DNA from: Ottowia massiliensis | GTDB taxonomy: Bacteria > Pseudomonadota > Gammaproteobacteria > Burkholderiales > Burkholderiaceae_C | NCBI RefSeq assembly: GCF_900240305.1 | Contig: NZ_LT964854.1 | Span: forward strand, 1,178,001 to 1,242,000 | Length of the DNA stretch: 64,000 bases | Direction of reading: 5' to 3' | Part shown: positions 26,689 through 34,684 of the stretch, in pieces | Position numbering within the stretch: position 1 is the first letter of the stretch | How the letters are laid out: every line of letters begins with the position of its first letter | Notes under the pieces: model-generated | What the model saw: only the letters and a program-made list of their open reading frames with translations | What the model was told of the DNA's origin: nothing | Databases searched by the model: none | Made by a program: the position numbers and the translations under genes

Positions 26689-26952
26689 TCAGCGCGCGCT
26701 GCGAGCGGGCGGCGTGGCGCTGCCGGGCGCACGGTTGAGGTGGCGGAAGCTGATGCGGCCCTTGCTCAAGTCATACGGCGAAAGCTCCAGCGTGACGCGG
26801 TCGCCCGCCAGGATGCGGATGTGGTTCTTCTTCATCTTGCCTGCCGAGTAGGCAACGAGCTGGTGGCCGTTGTCGAGGGTGACGCGGTAGCGCGAGTCAG
26901 GCAGCACTTCATTGACGACGCCTTGCATCTCGATCAGTTCTTCTTTTGCCAT
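26689..26952 (-). CDS. infA: translation initiation factor IF-1
   Basis: This 87-residue protein starts MAKEELIEMQGVVNEVLPDS and carries the S1/OB-fold signature YRVTLDNGHQLVAYSAGKM and DRVTLELSPYDLSKGRI. The C-terminal extension after FRHLNR (APGSATPPARSAR) is typical of the longer betaproteobacterial paralogue (InfA2 type), but this needs comparison. It binds the ribosomal A site during initiation. An in-frame extension upstream is unlikely to be used because GGAGAAATTCACCC precedes the ATG. Confidence 0.95.
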   Translation of the reverse strand: MAKEELIEMQGVVNEVLPDSRYRVTLDNGHQLVAYSAGKMKKNHIRILAGDRVTLELSPYDLSKGRISFRHLNRAPGSATPPARSAR

Positions 26953-27179
26953 GAGGGTGAATTTCTCCTTCGGCGGCGCCCGACGGCCAGGCGGTCCGGG
27001 GCCGAATATGTGTGGTAAAGCAACCGGCCATTTTAGTGGAAGCCCCTGCTGCCGGAAGGCGGCAGCGCGCGGCGCGGGCCAGCTTGCACCCTGACACAAG
27101 CCCAACAGGCCAGAGGTGGTGTGTAACGGCGATGGCGGACACACTGCAACTCCCCTTCAACTCGATGAAAGGTTCTTCC

Positions 27180-27527
27180 ATGACCAAACGTTCCATCTAC
27201 GCTTCTTCTGCCGTTGTGCTGCTGACCACGGCAATGAGCTGGGGCATGGCCCATGCCGCCGGCACGGGCATCAAGCCCGTGGATCAGCAGGCCAATGCGC
27301 CTACGCCTTCAGCCGTTGCAGGACCACAGGCGCATGAGGCCGCCAAAACCACGGCGCAGCCTTCAGCCGCCCAATCTGCCACCCACTCCGCCACTCAGCC
27401 CGCCGCCACGGCAGCCGAACAGGCGCAAATGCCTGCGGTGACAGGACAGGACGGCCGGCAGGCAATCAAGGACGCCGCTTCGAACGCCGCCAAGGGCGCG
27501 GCTTCAGGCGCCCTTGGGCCGAAATAA
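27180..27527 (+). CDS. small secreted Ala-rich hypothetical protein
   Basis: This 115-residue product has a clear signal peptide (TKRSIYASSAVVLLTTAMSWGMAHA). A low-complexity mature part follows, rich in Ala, Gln, Thr and Ser, ending KDAASNAAKGAASGALGPK. GAAAGG lies about 8 bases before the ATG, which is why I prefer it to an in-frame start at 27012 or 27132. No domain is recognised. It is followed by a very strong terminator, so it is probably a real monocistronic gene. Confidence 0.65.
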   Translation: MTKRSIYASSAVVLLTTAMSWGMAHAAGTGIKPVDQQANAPTPSAVAGPQAHEAAKTTAQPSAAQSATHSATQPAATAAEQAQMPAVTGQDGRQAIKDAASNAAKGAASGALGPK

Positions 27528-27551
27528 ACGCCCGTTTCTGCTCCTTTGCTC

Positions 27552-27590
27552 AGGCCGGGGCGCGCCATCAGGCGCGCCCCGGCCTTTTTG
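27552..27590 (+). terminator. strong rho-independent terminator
   Basis: The perfect 15-bp stem AGGCCGGGGCGCGCC/GGCGCGCCCCGGCCT around ATCA is followed by T5. Confidence 0.95.
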
Positions 27591-27660
27591 ATGTGCAAGC
27601 GGCGCATTGGCTAAATGAGGTGAACTCCGAGCCGCCTTGCCCAACGGCAGTCTTAAAAAA

Positions 27661-27739
27661 GAGGAGCAAATTCAATGATTTCAAAAAAACCATCCTGCGC
27701 TCTTCCCACTAAGACATCATGCTATGAATAAAGGAGCAA
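27661..27739 (+). repeat. dispersed repeat family B, copy 6
   Basis: GAGGAGCAAATTCAATG ... CCCACTAAGACATCATGC then TATGAATAAAGGAGC. Both edges carry AGGAGCAA. Confidence 0.85.
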
Positions 27740-27790
27740 TATTCATGTGTTGCATGAGTCCCGGGTTGGCCGAAGGCGTTTTGCTCTGCT

Positions 27791-29182
27791 TCACCCTTTC
27801 ACGCACACCACCTGCTTGAGCGTGTGCAGCACGTCCACCAAATCGGCCTGGGCGGCCATTACGGCGTCTATGTCCTTGTAGGCCATTGGAATTTCGTCAA
27901 TCACGCCCGCGTCCTTGCGGCATTCCACGCCTTCGGTCGCCCTGATTTGGTCGGCCTCCGTGAACAGTTTTTTCGCCTGGGTGCGGCTCATGGTGCGGCC
28001 TGCGCCGTGGCTGCAACTGTTGAAGCTGTCGGGGTGCCCCTTGCCGCGCACGATGTAGCTTTTGGCGCCCATGCTGCCGGGAATGATGCCCAGCCGCCCT
28101 TTTTCGGCGCTGACCGCGCCCTTGCGCGTGACAAAAACCTCCTGGCCAAAATGCGTTTCGCGCTGCACGTAGTTATGGTGGCAATTCACCGCCTCCACAT
28201 GCGTTTCAAATGGCTTGGTAATGACTTTTCGCATGGCATTGATCACGCGCGTCATCATCACTTCGCGGTTGGCGGCGGCAAATTTTTGCGCCCAGCCCAC
28301 GGCTTTCACATATTCACCAAAATACCGCGCGCCTTCTTCAAAATAGGCCAGGTTTTCATCCGGCAGATTTTGCTGGTGCAATCGCGCATCTTGTTTCGCC
28401 AATTCAATGAAATGCGTGCCTATGGCATTGCCCACGCCGCGCGAGCCGGAATGCAGCATGATCCACACGGCCTGATTTTCATCCAGGCAAATTTCAATGA
28501 AATGGTTGCCCGTGCCCAGCGTGCCCAGGTGTTTGTAATTGTTCGTCTTTTCCAGGCGCGGGTGTAATTCGCACAATTGCCTGAATTCATCGGCCAAACG
28601 GGTCCAGGCCGCGTCTGTTTCAGCGGGCGGCGTTTCCCAGCCGCCTTTGTCGCGGCCATATTTCTTGGGCGTCATGCCGTGCGGCACCGCTTTTTCAATG
28701 GCGCTGCGCAGCGGCCCCAGATCGTCGGGCAAATCGCTGGCCGTCAGCGTGGTTTTGCAGGCCATCATGCCGCAGCCAATATCCACGCCCACCGCCGCCG
28801 GAATAATGGCTTTGATGGTTGGAATCACCGTGCCAATCGTGGCGCCTATGCCCAGATGCACATCCGGCATCACCGCCACGTGTTTGAATACCACGGGCAG
28901 GCTGGCGATATTTTTTAATTGCTGGCGCGCATCTTCTTCCACCGGCACGCCCTGGGTCCACATTTTGATGGGCGCAGCGCCGCCGATTTGCATTTGCAGG
29001 TAATGCCCGTTTTCGTTATTCACCTCAATGATTTCGGGCGGCATTTCTTCTGCGGCTTTTTCATTTCTGGCCCGCGCGGCCTCCAGGCGGCGTTCCAGCC
29101 GCTTTTGCGCCGCTTCTTCGGGCGCAGCGGCGTTTTGCCCATTTTTATTTATTGTTATCCCCCCACATTTCTTTGTTCGCAC
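27791..29182 (-). CDS. rtcB: RNA-splicing ligase RtcB
   Basis: This 463-residue enzyme joins 2',3'-cyclic phosphate or 3'-phosphate RNA ends to 5'-OH ends using GTP and Mn2+. Signatures are PVKMW-like PIKMWTQGVPVEEDARQQL, PDVHLGIGATIGTVIPT, VGVDIGCGM (metal Cys), LGTGNHFIE, MLHSGSRGVGN, and SHGAGRTMSR near residue 390 with the guanylylated His. The N-terminus has about 50 extra residues, partly Arg/Glu-rich coiled coil, compared with E. coli RtcB. It is the last gene of the leftward rtc operon, 305 bases after the HEPN gene. RtcA is not present in the window. Confidence 0.96.
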   Translation of the reverse strand: MRTKKCGGITINKNGQNAAAPEEAAQKRLERRLEAARARNEKAAEEMPPEIIEVNNENGHYLQMQIGGAAPIKMWTQGVPVEEDARQQLKNIASLPVVFKHVAVMPDVHLGIGATIGTVIPTIKAIIPAAVGVDIGCGMMACKTTLTASDLPDDLGPLRSAIEKAVPHGMTPKKYGRDKGGWETPPAETDAAWTRLADEFRQLCELHPRLEKTNNYKHLGTLGTGNHFIEICLDENQAVWIMLHSGSRGVGNAIGTHFIELAKQDARLHQQNLPDENLAYFEEGARYFGEYVKAVGWAQKFAAANREVMMTRVINAMRKVITKPFETHVEAVNCHHNYVQRETHFGQEVFVTRKGAVSAEKGRLGIIPGSMGAKSYIVRGKGHPDSFNSCSHGAGRTMSRTQAKKLFTEADQIRATEGVECRKDAGVIDEIPMAYKDIDAVMAAQADLVDVLHTLKQVVCVKG

Positions 29183-29487
29183 AATGAACTTTTCCCGCTT
29201 ACTCTATTAATACTGTAAAAATGCCATACGCGCAAATAAACGGTAGAACTCAGAGCCCCATCGTATAAACATATATTATTGCCACATATATACCCCATTC
29301 ACGCAACCAAAATATATCGTTAACTTTCGCAGCACTATCTTCAATTGCAATACCATACCGATCATGATCCCCCATAAATCAGGCAAGCCTGAATCAGAGT
29401 TTCGGCAACCGTGCCTCAGCTTGTTTCGCCATACAATTGGATTATTTTATCTGCCGTAGTGTGGAATGCCATCACTCTATATTCGAT
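29183..29487 (-). other. AT-rich spacer between the HEPN gene and rtcB, 305 bp
   Basis: The base composition drops sharply relative to rtcB and matches the adjacent HEPN gene, so it probably entered with it. It could hold a second promoter for rtcB. No gene is seen. Confidence 0.45.
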
Positions 29488-30147
29488 CTAAAAAACATCA
29501 ACATACAATGGAAGCAAGTTATTGCATTTAAGCCAGAAGTATAAATTGTCATCAAATAATGGTTTATTTTGATCCGTTATATTTTGCACCTTCCTTCTTG
29601 ACATGAGAAGATCTGCGACATCCCTTGGACTCATTTTCATTTCTTTTTGAAATATTAAACAAAAGAACTCATTAACAATCCCGATGGCTTTTTTCGCATC
29701 TCCAAAATGGATATGAGACACAGCTTTAGGTAAACCTATCTCATTATTTTCTCGAGGCATATGAGTGCAATCACTAGATATGCGCTCACATTTTATTTCA
29801 CTCCTTTTGTTATGCACCATCTTATTTCTATACATCATAAGATGCGCAATATCACATTGCTCTAGATCAATGGCCTTGATATTTTTCTCGCTCAGGAATA
29901 TTTGAAGCTTTTTCTTCCACGATAATCTTTCCTTTTCCTTATATTCGTCGTCATTATCATATAATGATTCAATACAGCAGTTAATACACGATTCCGTATA
30001 TAGACAAATAAATACGATCGACGCTCTTGCCATTAACATCGAATCTTTTTCTGCGCAACTTGCCCTAAAGTCGGAAGACATTTTTGCGAATGATAATGCA
30101 TCTTCCAAATAAATGGTCGCTGCTCTTTCGTAACACTTTTCTTTCAT
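29488..30147 (-). CDS. HEPN-like low-GC protein inserted in the rtc operon
   Basis: This 219-residue protein is mostly helical. MYRNKMVHNK supplies Arg107-x4-His112, the RNase/nucleotidyl-binding motif of HEPN domains. CGGAGA-type TGGAGAATAAG precedes the ATG. Composition and codon use (AT-rich, with ATA and AGA codons) differ strongly from the zinc-ribbon gene 36 bases upstream and from rtcB downstream, so it is a recent import into the operon. HEPN proteins are often RNA-cleaving toxins or RNA-binding subunits. Here it could be an RNA-damaging or RNA-handling partner of the repair system. Family assignment rests on one motif. Confidence 0.6.
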   Translation of the reverse strand: MKEKCYERAATIYLEDALSFAKMSSDFRASCAEKDSMLMARASIVFICLYTESCINCCIESLYDNDDEYKEKERLSWKKKLQIFLSEKNIKAIDLEQCDIAHLMMYRNKMVHNKRSEIKCERISSDCTHMPRENNEIGLPKAVSHIHFGDAKKAIGIVNEFFCLIFQKEMKMSPRDVADLLMSRRKVQNITDQNKPLFDDNLYFWLKCNNLLPLYVDVF

Positions 30148-30183
30148 CTTATTCTCCAGGTTGTTGAATCGATATAGCTGTTA

Positions 30184-30633
30184 TTATATCGGCTTTCTAG
30201 AAATATATTGAGACGCGCGCCACTGCCGCCGCAATTGGGCGCGGCGCTGTTTTTCCTGTTTGAAGGCTTGAACGTCAAAGGTGCGGGCGGCTTTGCGGGC
30301 CAGGCCGTCTTGCGTGCGCTGGCGCTGTTCGGCCAGCTTTTGGCGGCGGGCGATGCGGCAGGGCAGGCAGCGCGTGGCGGTGCTGTAGATGCTGCCCTGG
30401 CAGTCTTCGTACCACCACTTTTGCTGGCGGGCTGTCCATATTTCTTCCTTGCCGCAGTCCATGCAGCGGAAGGGAACGGGTTCATAAAACTGCTTGCAAG
30501 CCGCGCCGTAGCTGTTGTTGGGGACCAGGCGGCTGACGTCCGCTGCCAGCCTTTGTGTGCAGGGCTGCTTGCGCGCGGCTTTTTGTTCGGTGCGCAGTTG
30601 CTTGCGGCTTGGGGTGTTTTTCATGATGGCCAA
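30184..30633 (-). CDS. zinc-ribbon domain protein of the rtc operon
   Basis: This 149-residue basic protein has FRCMDCGKEEIWTARQQKWW and, 30 residues on, TRCLPCRIARRQKL, giving a CxxC...CxxC zinc ribbon of the probable-zinc-ribbon (zf-trcl-like) kind. The rest is rich in Arg, Lys and Gln, as in RNA-binding tails. It lies between slipin and the HEPN gene in the leftward operon. Similar small zinc-ribbon proteins accompany RtcB/slipin in other bacteria, to my knowledge without an assigned function. Confidence 0.75.
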   Translation of the reverse strand: MAIMKNTPSRKQLRTEQKAARKQPCTQRLAADVSRLVPNNSYGAACKQFYEPVPFRCMDCGKEEIWTARQQKWWYEDCQGSIYSTATRCLPCRIARRQKLAEQRQRTQDGLARKAARTFDVQAFKQEKQRRAQLRRQWRASQYISRKPI

Positions 30634-30754
30634 GATGAGGGGAAGACGGGGCGGCGCGGGGCCGCCCCTGGGAGATCAATTCAATTCGCGCCTTCACCGG
30701 CCGCAAAACCCATGAAGACGCACGGCGGCAGCCCTCCATGCGATGGCAGCCGTT

Positions 30755-31897
30755 TCAGTCCTGCCGGAGCTTGACCAGCCCGCTGAGCACTTGATCCAGC
30801 CCGCCGACGACGGAGATTTTGTCGATGCGTTCAGCCACGCGCTCCAGCGTTTCCAGCTCTTTCATGCGCAGGGCGACGGGGTTGCCTTCCATGACCTTGG
30901 CAGTGTTGAGCAGCGAGCGGGTGGCAGCGGTTTCCTCGCGGCGGCGGATGACGTTGGCCTGGGCGGCCTTTTCGGCTTCCACCACCTGGGCGAGGATGGT
31001 TCGCATGTCGCCCGGCAGGATGATGTCTTTCACGCCCACGCTCTCCAGCGCGATGCCGCTGCCAGCCAGGCGCGGCTGCACCTGGGCGAGCACGGTGGCG
31101 TCAATGGCGGCCTTGTCTTCCAGCAGGGCGTCCAGCGTGCGCTGGCCGACGGCGGCGCGCAAGGCAAATTGCAGTTCGCGGTACACGTGATCGGCGGGCT
31201 TGGGGTGCTGGCCGAAGGCGGTTTGCGCGTCGGTGTAGCGCCAGACGGCGGTGAGGTTCAGGCGCAGCGTGACTTTGTCGCGGGTGAGGATGTCTTGCCC
31301 GGCGACTTCGGCGGTTTGCGCGCGCAAGTCCACCACGTCCACACGCACGGCGTGCCCGTGCTGCCACCAGCCATGCACGCCGGGCGGCAGGGTTTCGCGG
31401 ATTTGCCCGTCCACCCACAGCAAGCCGGTGTGAAACTGCGGCACTTCGGCCATGAGCGGCGCGTAGCGGTTCATGCCCGCAGCGCGGGCGGCGCGTATGC
31501 GGGCCAGCAAGTCGGCGGGCACGCGCAAATCGGGCGGCACAGGCAGCACTTGCGCTTGCACTTCGTGCAGGCCCTTCCAGTACAGACGCCGCGTGGCGGG
31601 CGGGATGATGGCGGTCAGCACGCCATCTTCAATGAGCAGGGCCACTTCGTCCTCGCCCGTTTGCACGCGCACAAAGTGCTCGGCCACCACTTGCGGCTCG
31701 CGCGCCATCAGGTAGTCGCTCAAAGAGTGCGTGAAGGCGCTTTCTTCCAGATTGAAGGCTTGGGTGCGCAGCTCGTCGCCCCAGGCCGCGATGCGGTGCT
31801 TGCCTGGCATGAGCATGCGGTCAAAGTCGCCATTGCGCAGGAGCATGGCGCGTTCGTTTTTCTTGACCCGTATGGTTTTGAAGCCCCAGGTTTTCAT
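30755..31897 (-). CDS. slipin (SPFH/band 7 protein) of the rtc operon
   Basis: This 380-residue protein starts at MKTWGFKTIRVKKNERAML, preceded by TAGGAGA on the minus strand. An SPFH domain (GQDILTRDKVTLRLNLTAVWRYTDAQ, VYRELQFALRAAVGQRTLDALL) is followed by a coiled coil (VEAEKAAQANVIRRREETAATRS). There is no membrane helix, in contrast to the other SPFH protein in this window (53318). Slipins of this type are frequent neighbours of RtcB. It is the first protein gene after the tRNA-like pair, with a 386-base GC-rich leader between them. Confidence 0.88.
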   Translation of the reverse strand: MKTWGFKTIRVKKNERAMLLRNGDFDRMLMPGKHRIAAWGDELRTQAFNLEESAFTHSLSDYLMAREPQVVAEHFVRVQTGEDEVALLIEDGVLTAIIPPATRRLYWKGLHEVQAQVLPVPPDLRVPADLLARIRAARAAGMNRYAPLMAEVPQFHTGLLWVDGQIRETLPPGVHGWWQHGHAVRVDVVDLRAQTAEVAGQDILTRDKVTLRLNLTAVWRYTDAQTAFGQHPKPADHVYRELQFALRAAVGQRTLDALLEDKAAIDATVLAQVQPRLAGSGIALESVGVKDIILPGDMRTILAQVVEAEKAAQANVIRRREETAATRSLLNTAKVMEGNPVALRMKELETLERVAERIDKISVVGGLDQVLSGLVKLRQD

Positions 31898-32283
31898 GTT
31901 TTTTCTCCTATGGCGATTCGCGCAAGTCATTCACGCCGAACCGGTTTGTTTCAAAGAGGTTCAAAAAAGATTGCCGAACCCTGCCCCGGCAGCGGGCCGG
32001 CGCGTGAGCCGGGCGCAGACGGGCGGCGTGCGATGCGGGCGGCGCCCAGAGAGCCTGCTTTGAGGCCAAGGCCCTGCCAAGGCGGCCTTTTCTCTGGCGC
32101 GGCCCGCCGCTGGCCGCCCGCTGCGGCCCCGGTGCGCGCGCTGGCGCGGGGCCGCCGGGGCAGGGGCGGCGCGGCTGGCAGGCCGGGCAGGCTTGACGCC
32201 AGCCGTGGCCTTGAGGCCGCGCCGCACTCGGCGGGAGGGGCCTTGCGGCCCCGGTACTTGAGCATTCCTTGCGAAATGCGGTT
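31898..32283 (-). other. GC-rich leader between tRNA-like genes and slipin, 386 bp
   Basis: No gene is seen. The stretch is very GC-rich with several strong hairpins (for example GGGGCCTTGCGGCCCC near 32235). It lies inside the predicted transcript, so structures here could separate the tRNA-like RNAs from the mRNA by attenuation or processing. Confidence 0.45.
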
Positions 32284-32355
32284 TTGTTTGGCGGGACTCG
32301 AACCCGCTACCGATGCATTAACAGTGCATTGCTCTACCGAATGAGCCACAAACAA
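32284..32355 (-). tRNA. tRNA-Asn(GTT)-like gene in the rtc operon, no CCA
   Basis: The minus strand folds as a full cloverleaf. The acceptor TTGTTTG/CAAACAA is a perfect 7 bp, the D stem is GCTC/GAGC with GG in the loop, the anticodon stem is ATGCA/TGCAT with loop CTGTTAA (anticodon GTT), and the T stem is GCGGG/CCCGC with loop TTCGAGT. The acceptor is unusually A/T-rich, and CCA is not encoded (the sequence continues AAC), unlike the normal tRNA-Ser at 54263. It lies 1 base after the Arg-like gene. It could be a working tRNA or a tRNA mimic. Confidence 0.8.
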
Positions 32356-32356
32356 T

Positions 32357-32430
32357 TTGCCTGGCAGGACTTGAACCTGCGACTTCACCTTAGAAAAAAG
32401 TGCGCTCTATCCATACTGAGCTACCAGCAA
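32357..32430 (-). tRNA. tRNA-Arg(TCT)-like gene with disturbed anticodon loop, no CCA
   Basis: The minus strand has D arm GCTC/GAGC, T arm GCAGG-TTCAAGT-CCTGC and acceptor TTGCTGG/CAGGCAA with one mismatch and one wobble. The anticodon region is CACTTTTTTCTAAGGTG. Compared with bacterial tRNA-Arg(TCT) (loop CTTCTAA), the run of six T adds a base, so the anticodon reads TCT with an enlarged loop, or TTC if a 7-base loop is imposed. CCA is not encoded; the next tRNA-like gene starts one base later. Probably a mimic or a degenerate tRNA. Confidence 0.7.
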
Positions 32431-32738
32431 AACCCGAACACCATCACCAGCGGCATACGGCGCGCCTACAGGCCGCTTTGCGCTGCAAGGCGCTTCGCGA
32501 ACCGGGCGCCGCACCGGGCCGCAGGGCTTGTGGCCCGATGCGGCTCCTGCAAGCTGGCGGCAGCCATTCAGGTGCTTTCTTCAGTGCAGGCGGCATGCCA
32601 GCGCCGCTTGCAGGCGGCTGGAAAAGCATGCAATCCATTGAAATAGAAAGAGAAAATTTTTTCTGAAGGCGTCTGGCCGCGCCTTTCAGGCCCGGCGGCA
32701 GGCGGGTTGATTCGATATTCAAAGCTAGACTTTGAGAT
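32431..32738. other. rtc regulatory region between rtcR and the tRNA-like genes
   Basis: This 308-base divergent region holds the predicted sigma-54 promoter and should contain RtcR upstream sites. A near-palindrome GAAAATTTTTTC sits at about 32652-32663, some 60 bases upstream of the -24 element. No gene is seen. Confidence 0.55.
32585..32601 (-). promoter_or_regulatory. predicted sigma-54 promoter of the rtc operon
   Basis: The minus strand reads CTGGCATGCCGCCTGCA, matching TGGCACG-N4-TTGCA with GG and GC ten bases apart. The start would fall near 32574, upstream of both tRNA-like genes. The activator next to it, RtcR, is a sigma-54 enhancer-binding protein, which supports the call. Confidence 0.68.
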
Positions 32739-34409
32739 ATGAATATCAAACCTGTATCGGCCATTGGCTTTCTCGGCACGCAGCTCGATAGCGGCATGGG
32801 CGCGGGCCGCTGGCAAAAGTGGCGGCCCTCCGTGGCGCTGTGCCAGCAGCCTGGTCAGCCCGTGGCGCGGCTGGAGCTGATTTACACCGGCGAGCGCCAC
32901 CGCCGGCTGGCCGAATGCGTGCAGGGCGACATCGCCTCCTTTTCGCCCGCCACCGACGTGCGCCTGACCCTGCTGCCCATTGCCGACCCCTGGGACTTTG
33001 GCCAGGTCTACGGCGCGCTCTATGACTGGGCGCACGGCTACGCCTGGGCGCCGGACGAGTGGCAGTACTGGGTGCACATCACCACCGGCACGCACGTGGC
33101 GCAAATCTGTTTGTTCCTGCTGGCCGAATCGCGCCACCTGCCCGGCGTGCTGGCGCAAACCTCGCCGCCGCGCCGCTGGGGCACGGGCGAGCCGGGCCAG
33201 CTCTCGCTCATTGACCTGGACCTTTCGCGCTACGACGCCATCGCCCGGCGCTTTGAGGCCGCGCAGCGCGACGCCGTGGCCTTTCTCAAAAGCGGCATCG
33301 CCACGCGCAACGCGCGCTTTAACGCGCTGATCGACGAAATCGAGCGCGTGGCCGTGCGCTCTGCCGCGCCCATCTTGCTGACCGGCCCCACAGGCGCGGG
33401 CAAATCCTTTCTGGCGCGGCGCATGGCCCAGCTCAAGCGCGAGCGCAAGCTCATCAGCGGCCAGTTCGTGGAAGTCAATTGCGCCACGCTGCACGGCGAC
33501 GGGGCCATGTCCGCCCTGTTCGGCCACAAAAAAGGCGCCTTCACCGGCGCGGCCAGCGACCGCGCGGGCCTGCTCAAAAGCGCCGATGGCGGCGTGCTGT
33601 TTCTGGACGAAATCGGCGAGCTGGGGCCGGACGAGCAAGCCATGCTGCTCAAGGCCATCGAAGAAAAGCGCTTCTACCCGCTGGGCAGCGACCGCGAAGT
33701 GGGCAGCAACTTCCAGCTCATAGCCGGCACCTGCCGCGACCTGCGGCGCGAAGTGGCCGCCGGGCGCTTTCGCGAAGACCTGTTTTCGCGCATCAACCTC
33801 TGGACTTACGACCTGCCGGGCCTGGCCGCGCGGCCCGAAGACATCGAACCCAACATCGACCACCTGCTGGCCCTGCACGCCAGCGAGCAAGGCCGCATGG
33901 CGCGCTTTCACCCCGAAGCGCGCAGCGCCTTTTTGCGCTTTGCCCAAAGCGAAGAAGCCGCCTGGCGCGGCAACTTCCGCGACCTGTCCTCCAGCATCAC
34001 CCGCCTGGCCACCCTGGCCGAAGGCGACCGCATCACGCAAGCGCAAGTAGAAGCCGAAACCGCCCGCCTGCGCTGGCTCTGGGCGCGGCAGGAGCCGGAA
34101 AGCGGCTCCGAAAGCGGCCCCGAAAGCAACCCCGAAAGCGCGCCAGCGGCCGCCGACTGGCCCGCCCGCCTGCTGGGGCCGGAAAAAGCCGCCGCGCTCG
34201 ACCTCTTTGACCGCCTGCAACTGGCCGCCGTGCTGCCCGTTTGCGCCCAAAGCGCGAGCCTGTCCGAAGCGGGCCGGCGGCTTTTTGCCCAATCGCGCCA
34301 GCAGCGCAAGGCCGTCAATGACTCCGACCGCCTGCGCAAATACCTGCTGCGCTTTGGCCTGAGCTGGGAGCAAATCAGGCAAGGCATGGCCGGCGGCGTC
34401 AAACCCTGA
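32739..34409 (+). CDS. rtcR: sigma-54-dependent activator RtcR
   Basis: This 556-residue regulator has an N-terminal CARF-like sensory domain (residues 1-185, SAIGFLGTQLDSG, YWVHITTGTHVAQICLFLL) that in relatives binds cyclic-phosphate-ended RNA. The AAA+ core has Walker A GPTGAGKS, the sigma-54 contact loop GAFTGA, Walker B LFLDEIGEL and the arginine region GRFREDLFSRINLW. A C-terminal DNA-binding part (SEAGRRLFAQSRQQRKAVND) completes it. A Glu/Ser repeat (PESGSESGPESNPES) links the last two. It is divergent from the operon it should control. Confidence 0.96.
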   Translation: MNIKPVSAIGFLGTQLDSGMGAGRWQKWRPSVALCQQPGQPVARLELIYTGERHRRLAECVQGDIASFSPATDVRLTLLPIADPWDFGQVYGALYDWAHGYAWAPDEWQYWVHITTGTHVAQICLFLLAESRHLPGVLAQTSPPRRWGTGEPGQLSLIDLDLSRYDAIARRFEAAQRDAVAFLKSGIATRNARFNALIDEIERVAVRSAAPILLTGPTGAGKSFLARRMAQLKRERKLISGQFVEVNCATLHGDGAMSALFGHKKGAFTGAASDRAGLLKSADGGVLFLDEIGELGPDEQAMLLKAIEEKRFYPLGSDREVGSNFQLIAGTCRDLRREVAAGRFREDLFSRINLWTYDLPGLAARPEDIEPNIDHLLALHASEQGRMARFHPEARSAFLRFAQSEEAAWRGNFRDLSSSITRLATLAEGDRITQAQVEAETARLRWLWARQEPESGSESGPESNPESAPAAADWPARLLGPEKAAALDLFDRLQLAAVLPVCAQSASLSEAGRRLFAQSRQQRKAVNDSDRLRKYLLRFGLSWEQIRQGMAGGVKP

Positions 34410-34519
34410 CAAGCGCCGCCGGACCGGAGCCGCCAGCGCCAAAACCGGCCTTGGCATTCGCATGCGGCTTTCCTCATGAAACGCTTTGCCGCCTTGCCCT
34501 CACAGCTTTCTCCCCCTTC

Positions 34520-34610
34520 TTTTTGCCCCTCTATTGATAGCATGGGGTCCTAGTGGAACGGGCGTTATGGCGCATTTGGGCTCCGCTAAATTTGCTTCCT
34601 TTTTTGATGC
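34520..34610 (-). repeat. dispersed repeat family B, copy 7 (inverted)
   Basis: CTATTGATAGCATGGGGTCC then TAGTGGAACG ... AAATTTGCTTCC. It lies between rtcR and purU. Confidence 0.7.
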
Positions 34611-34684
34611 AAAACGGCTGCATGGCGGCAAAGAGAAAACGTGCGCTCTGGCCGGAAGGGCGCGGACGCCTGTCAGGTGCATCC

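Noticed and set aside
27791..34409. RtcA RNA cyclase as part of the operon
   Set aside because: No cyclase gene is visible between rtcR and the end of rtcB or nearby.
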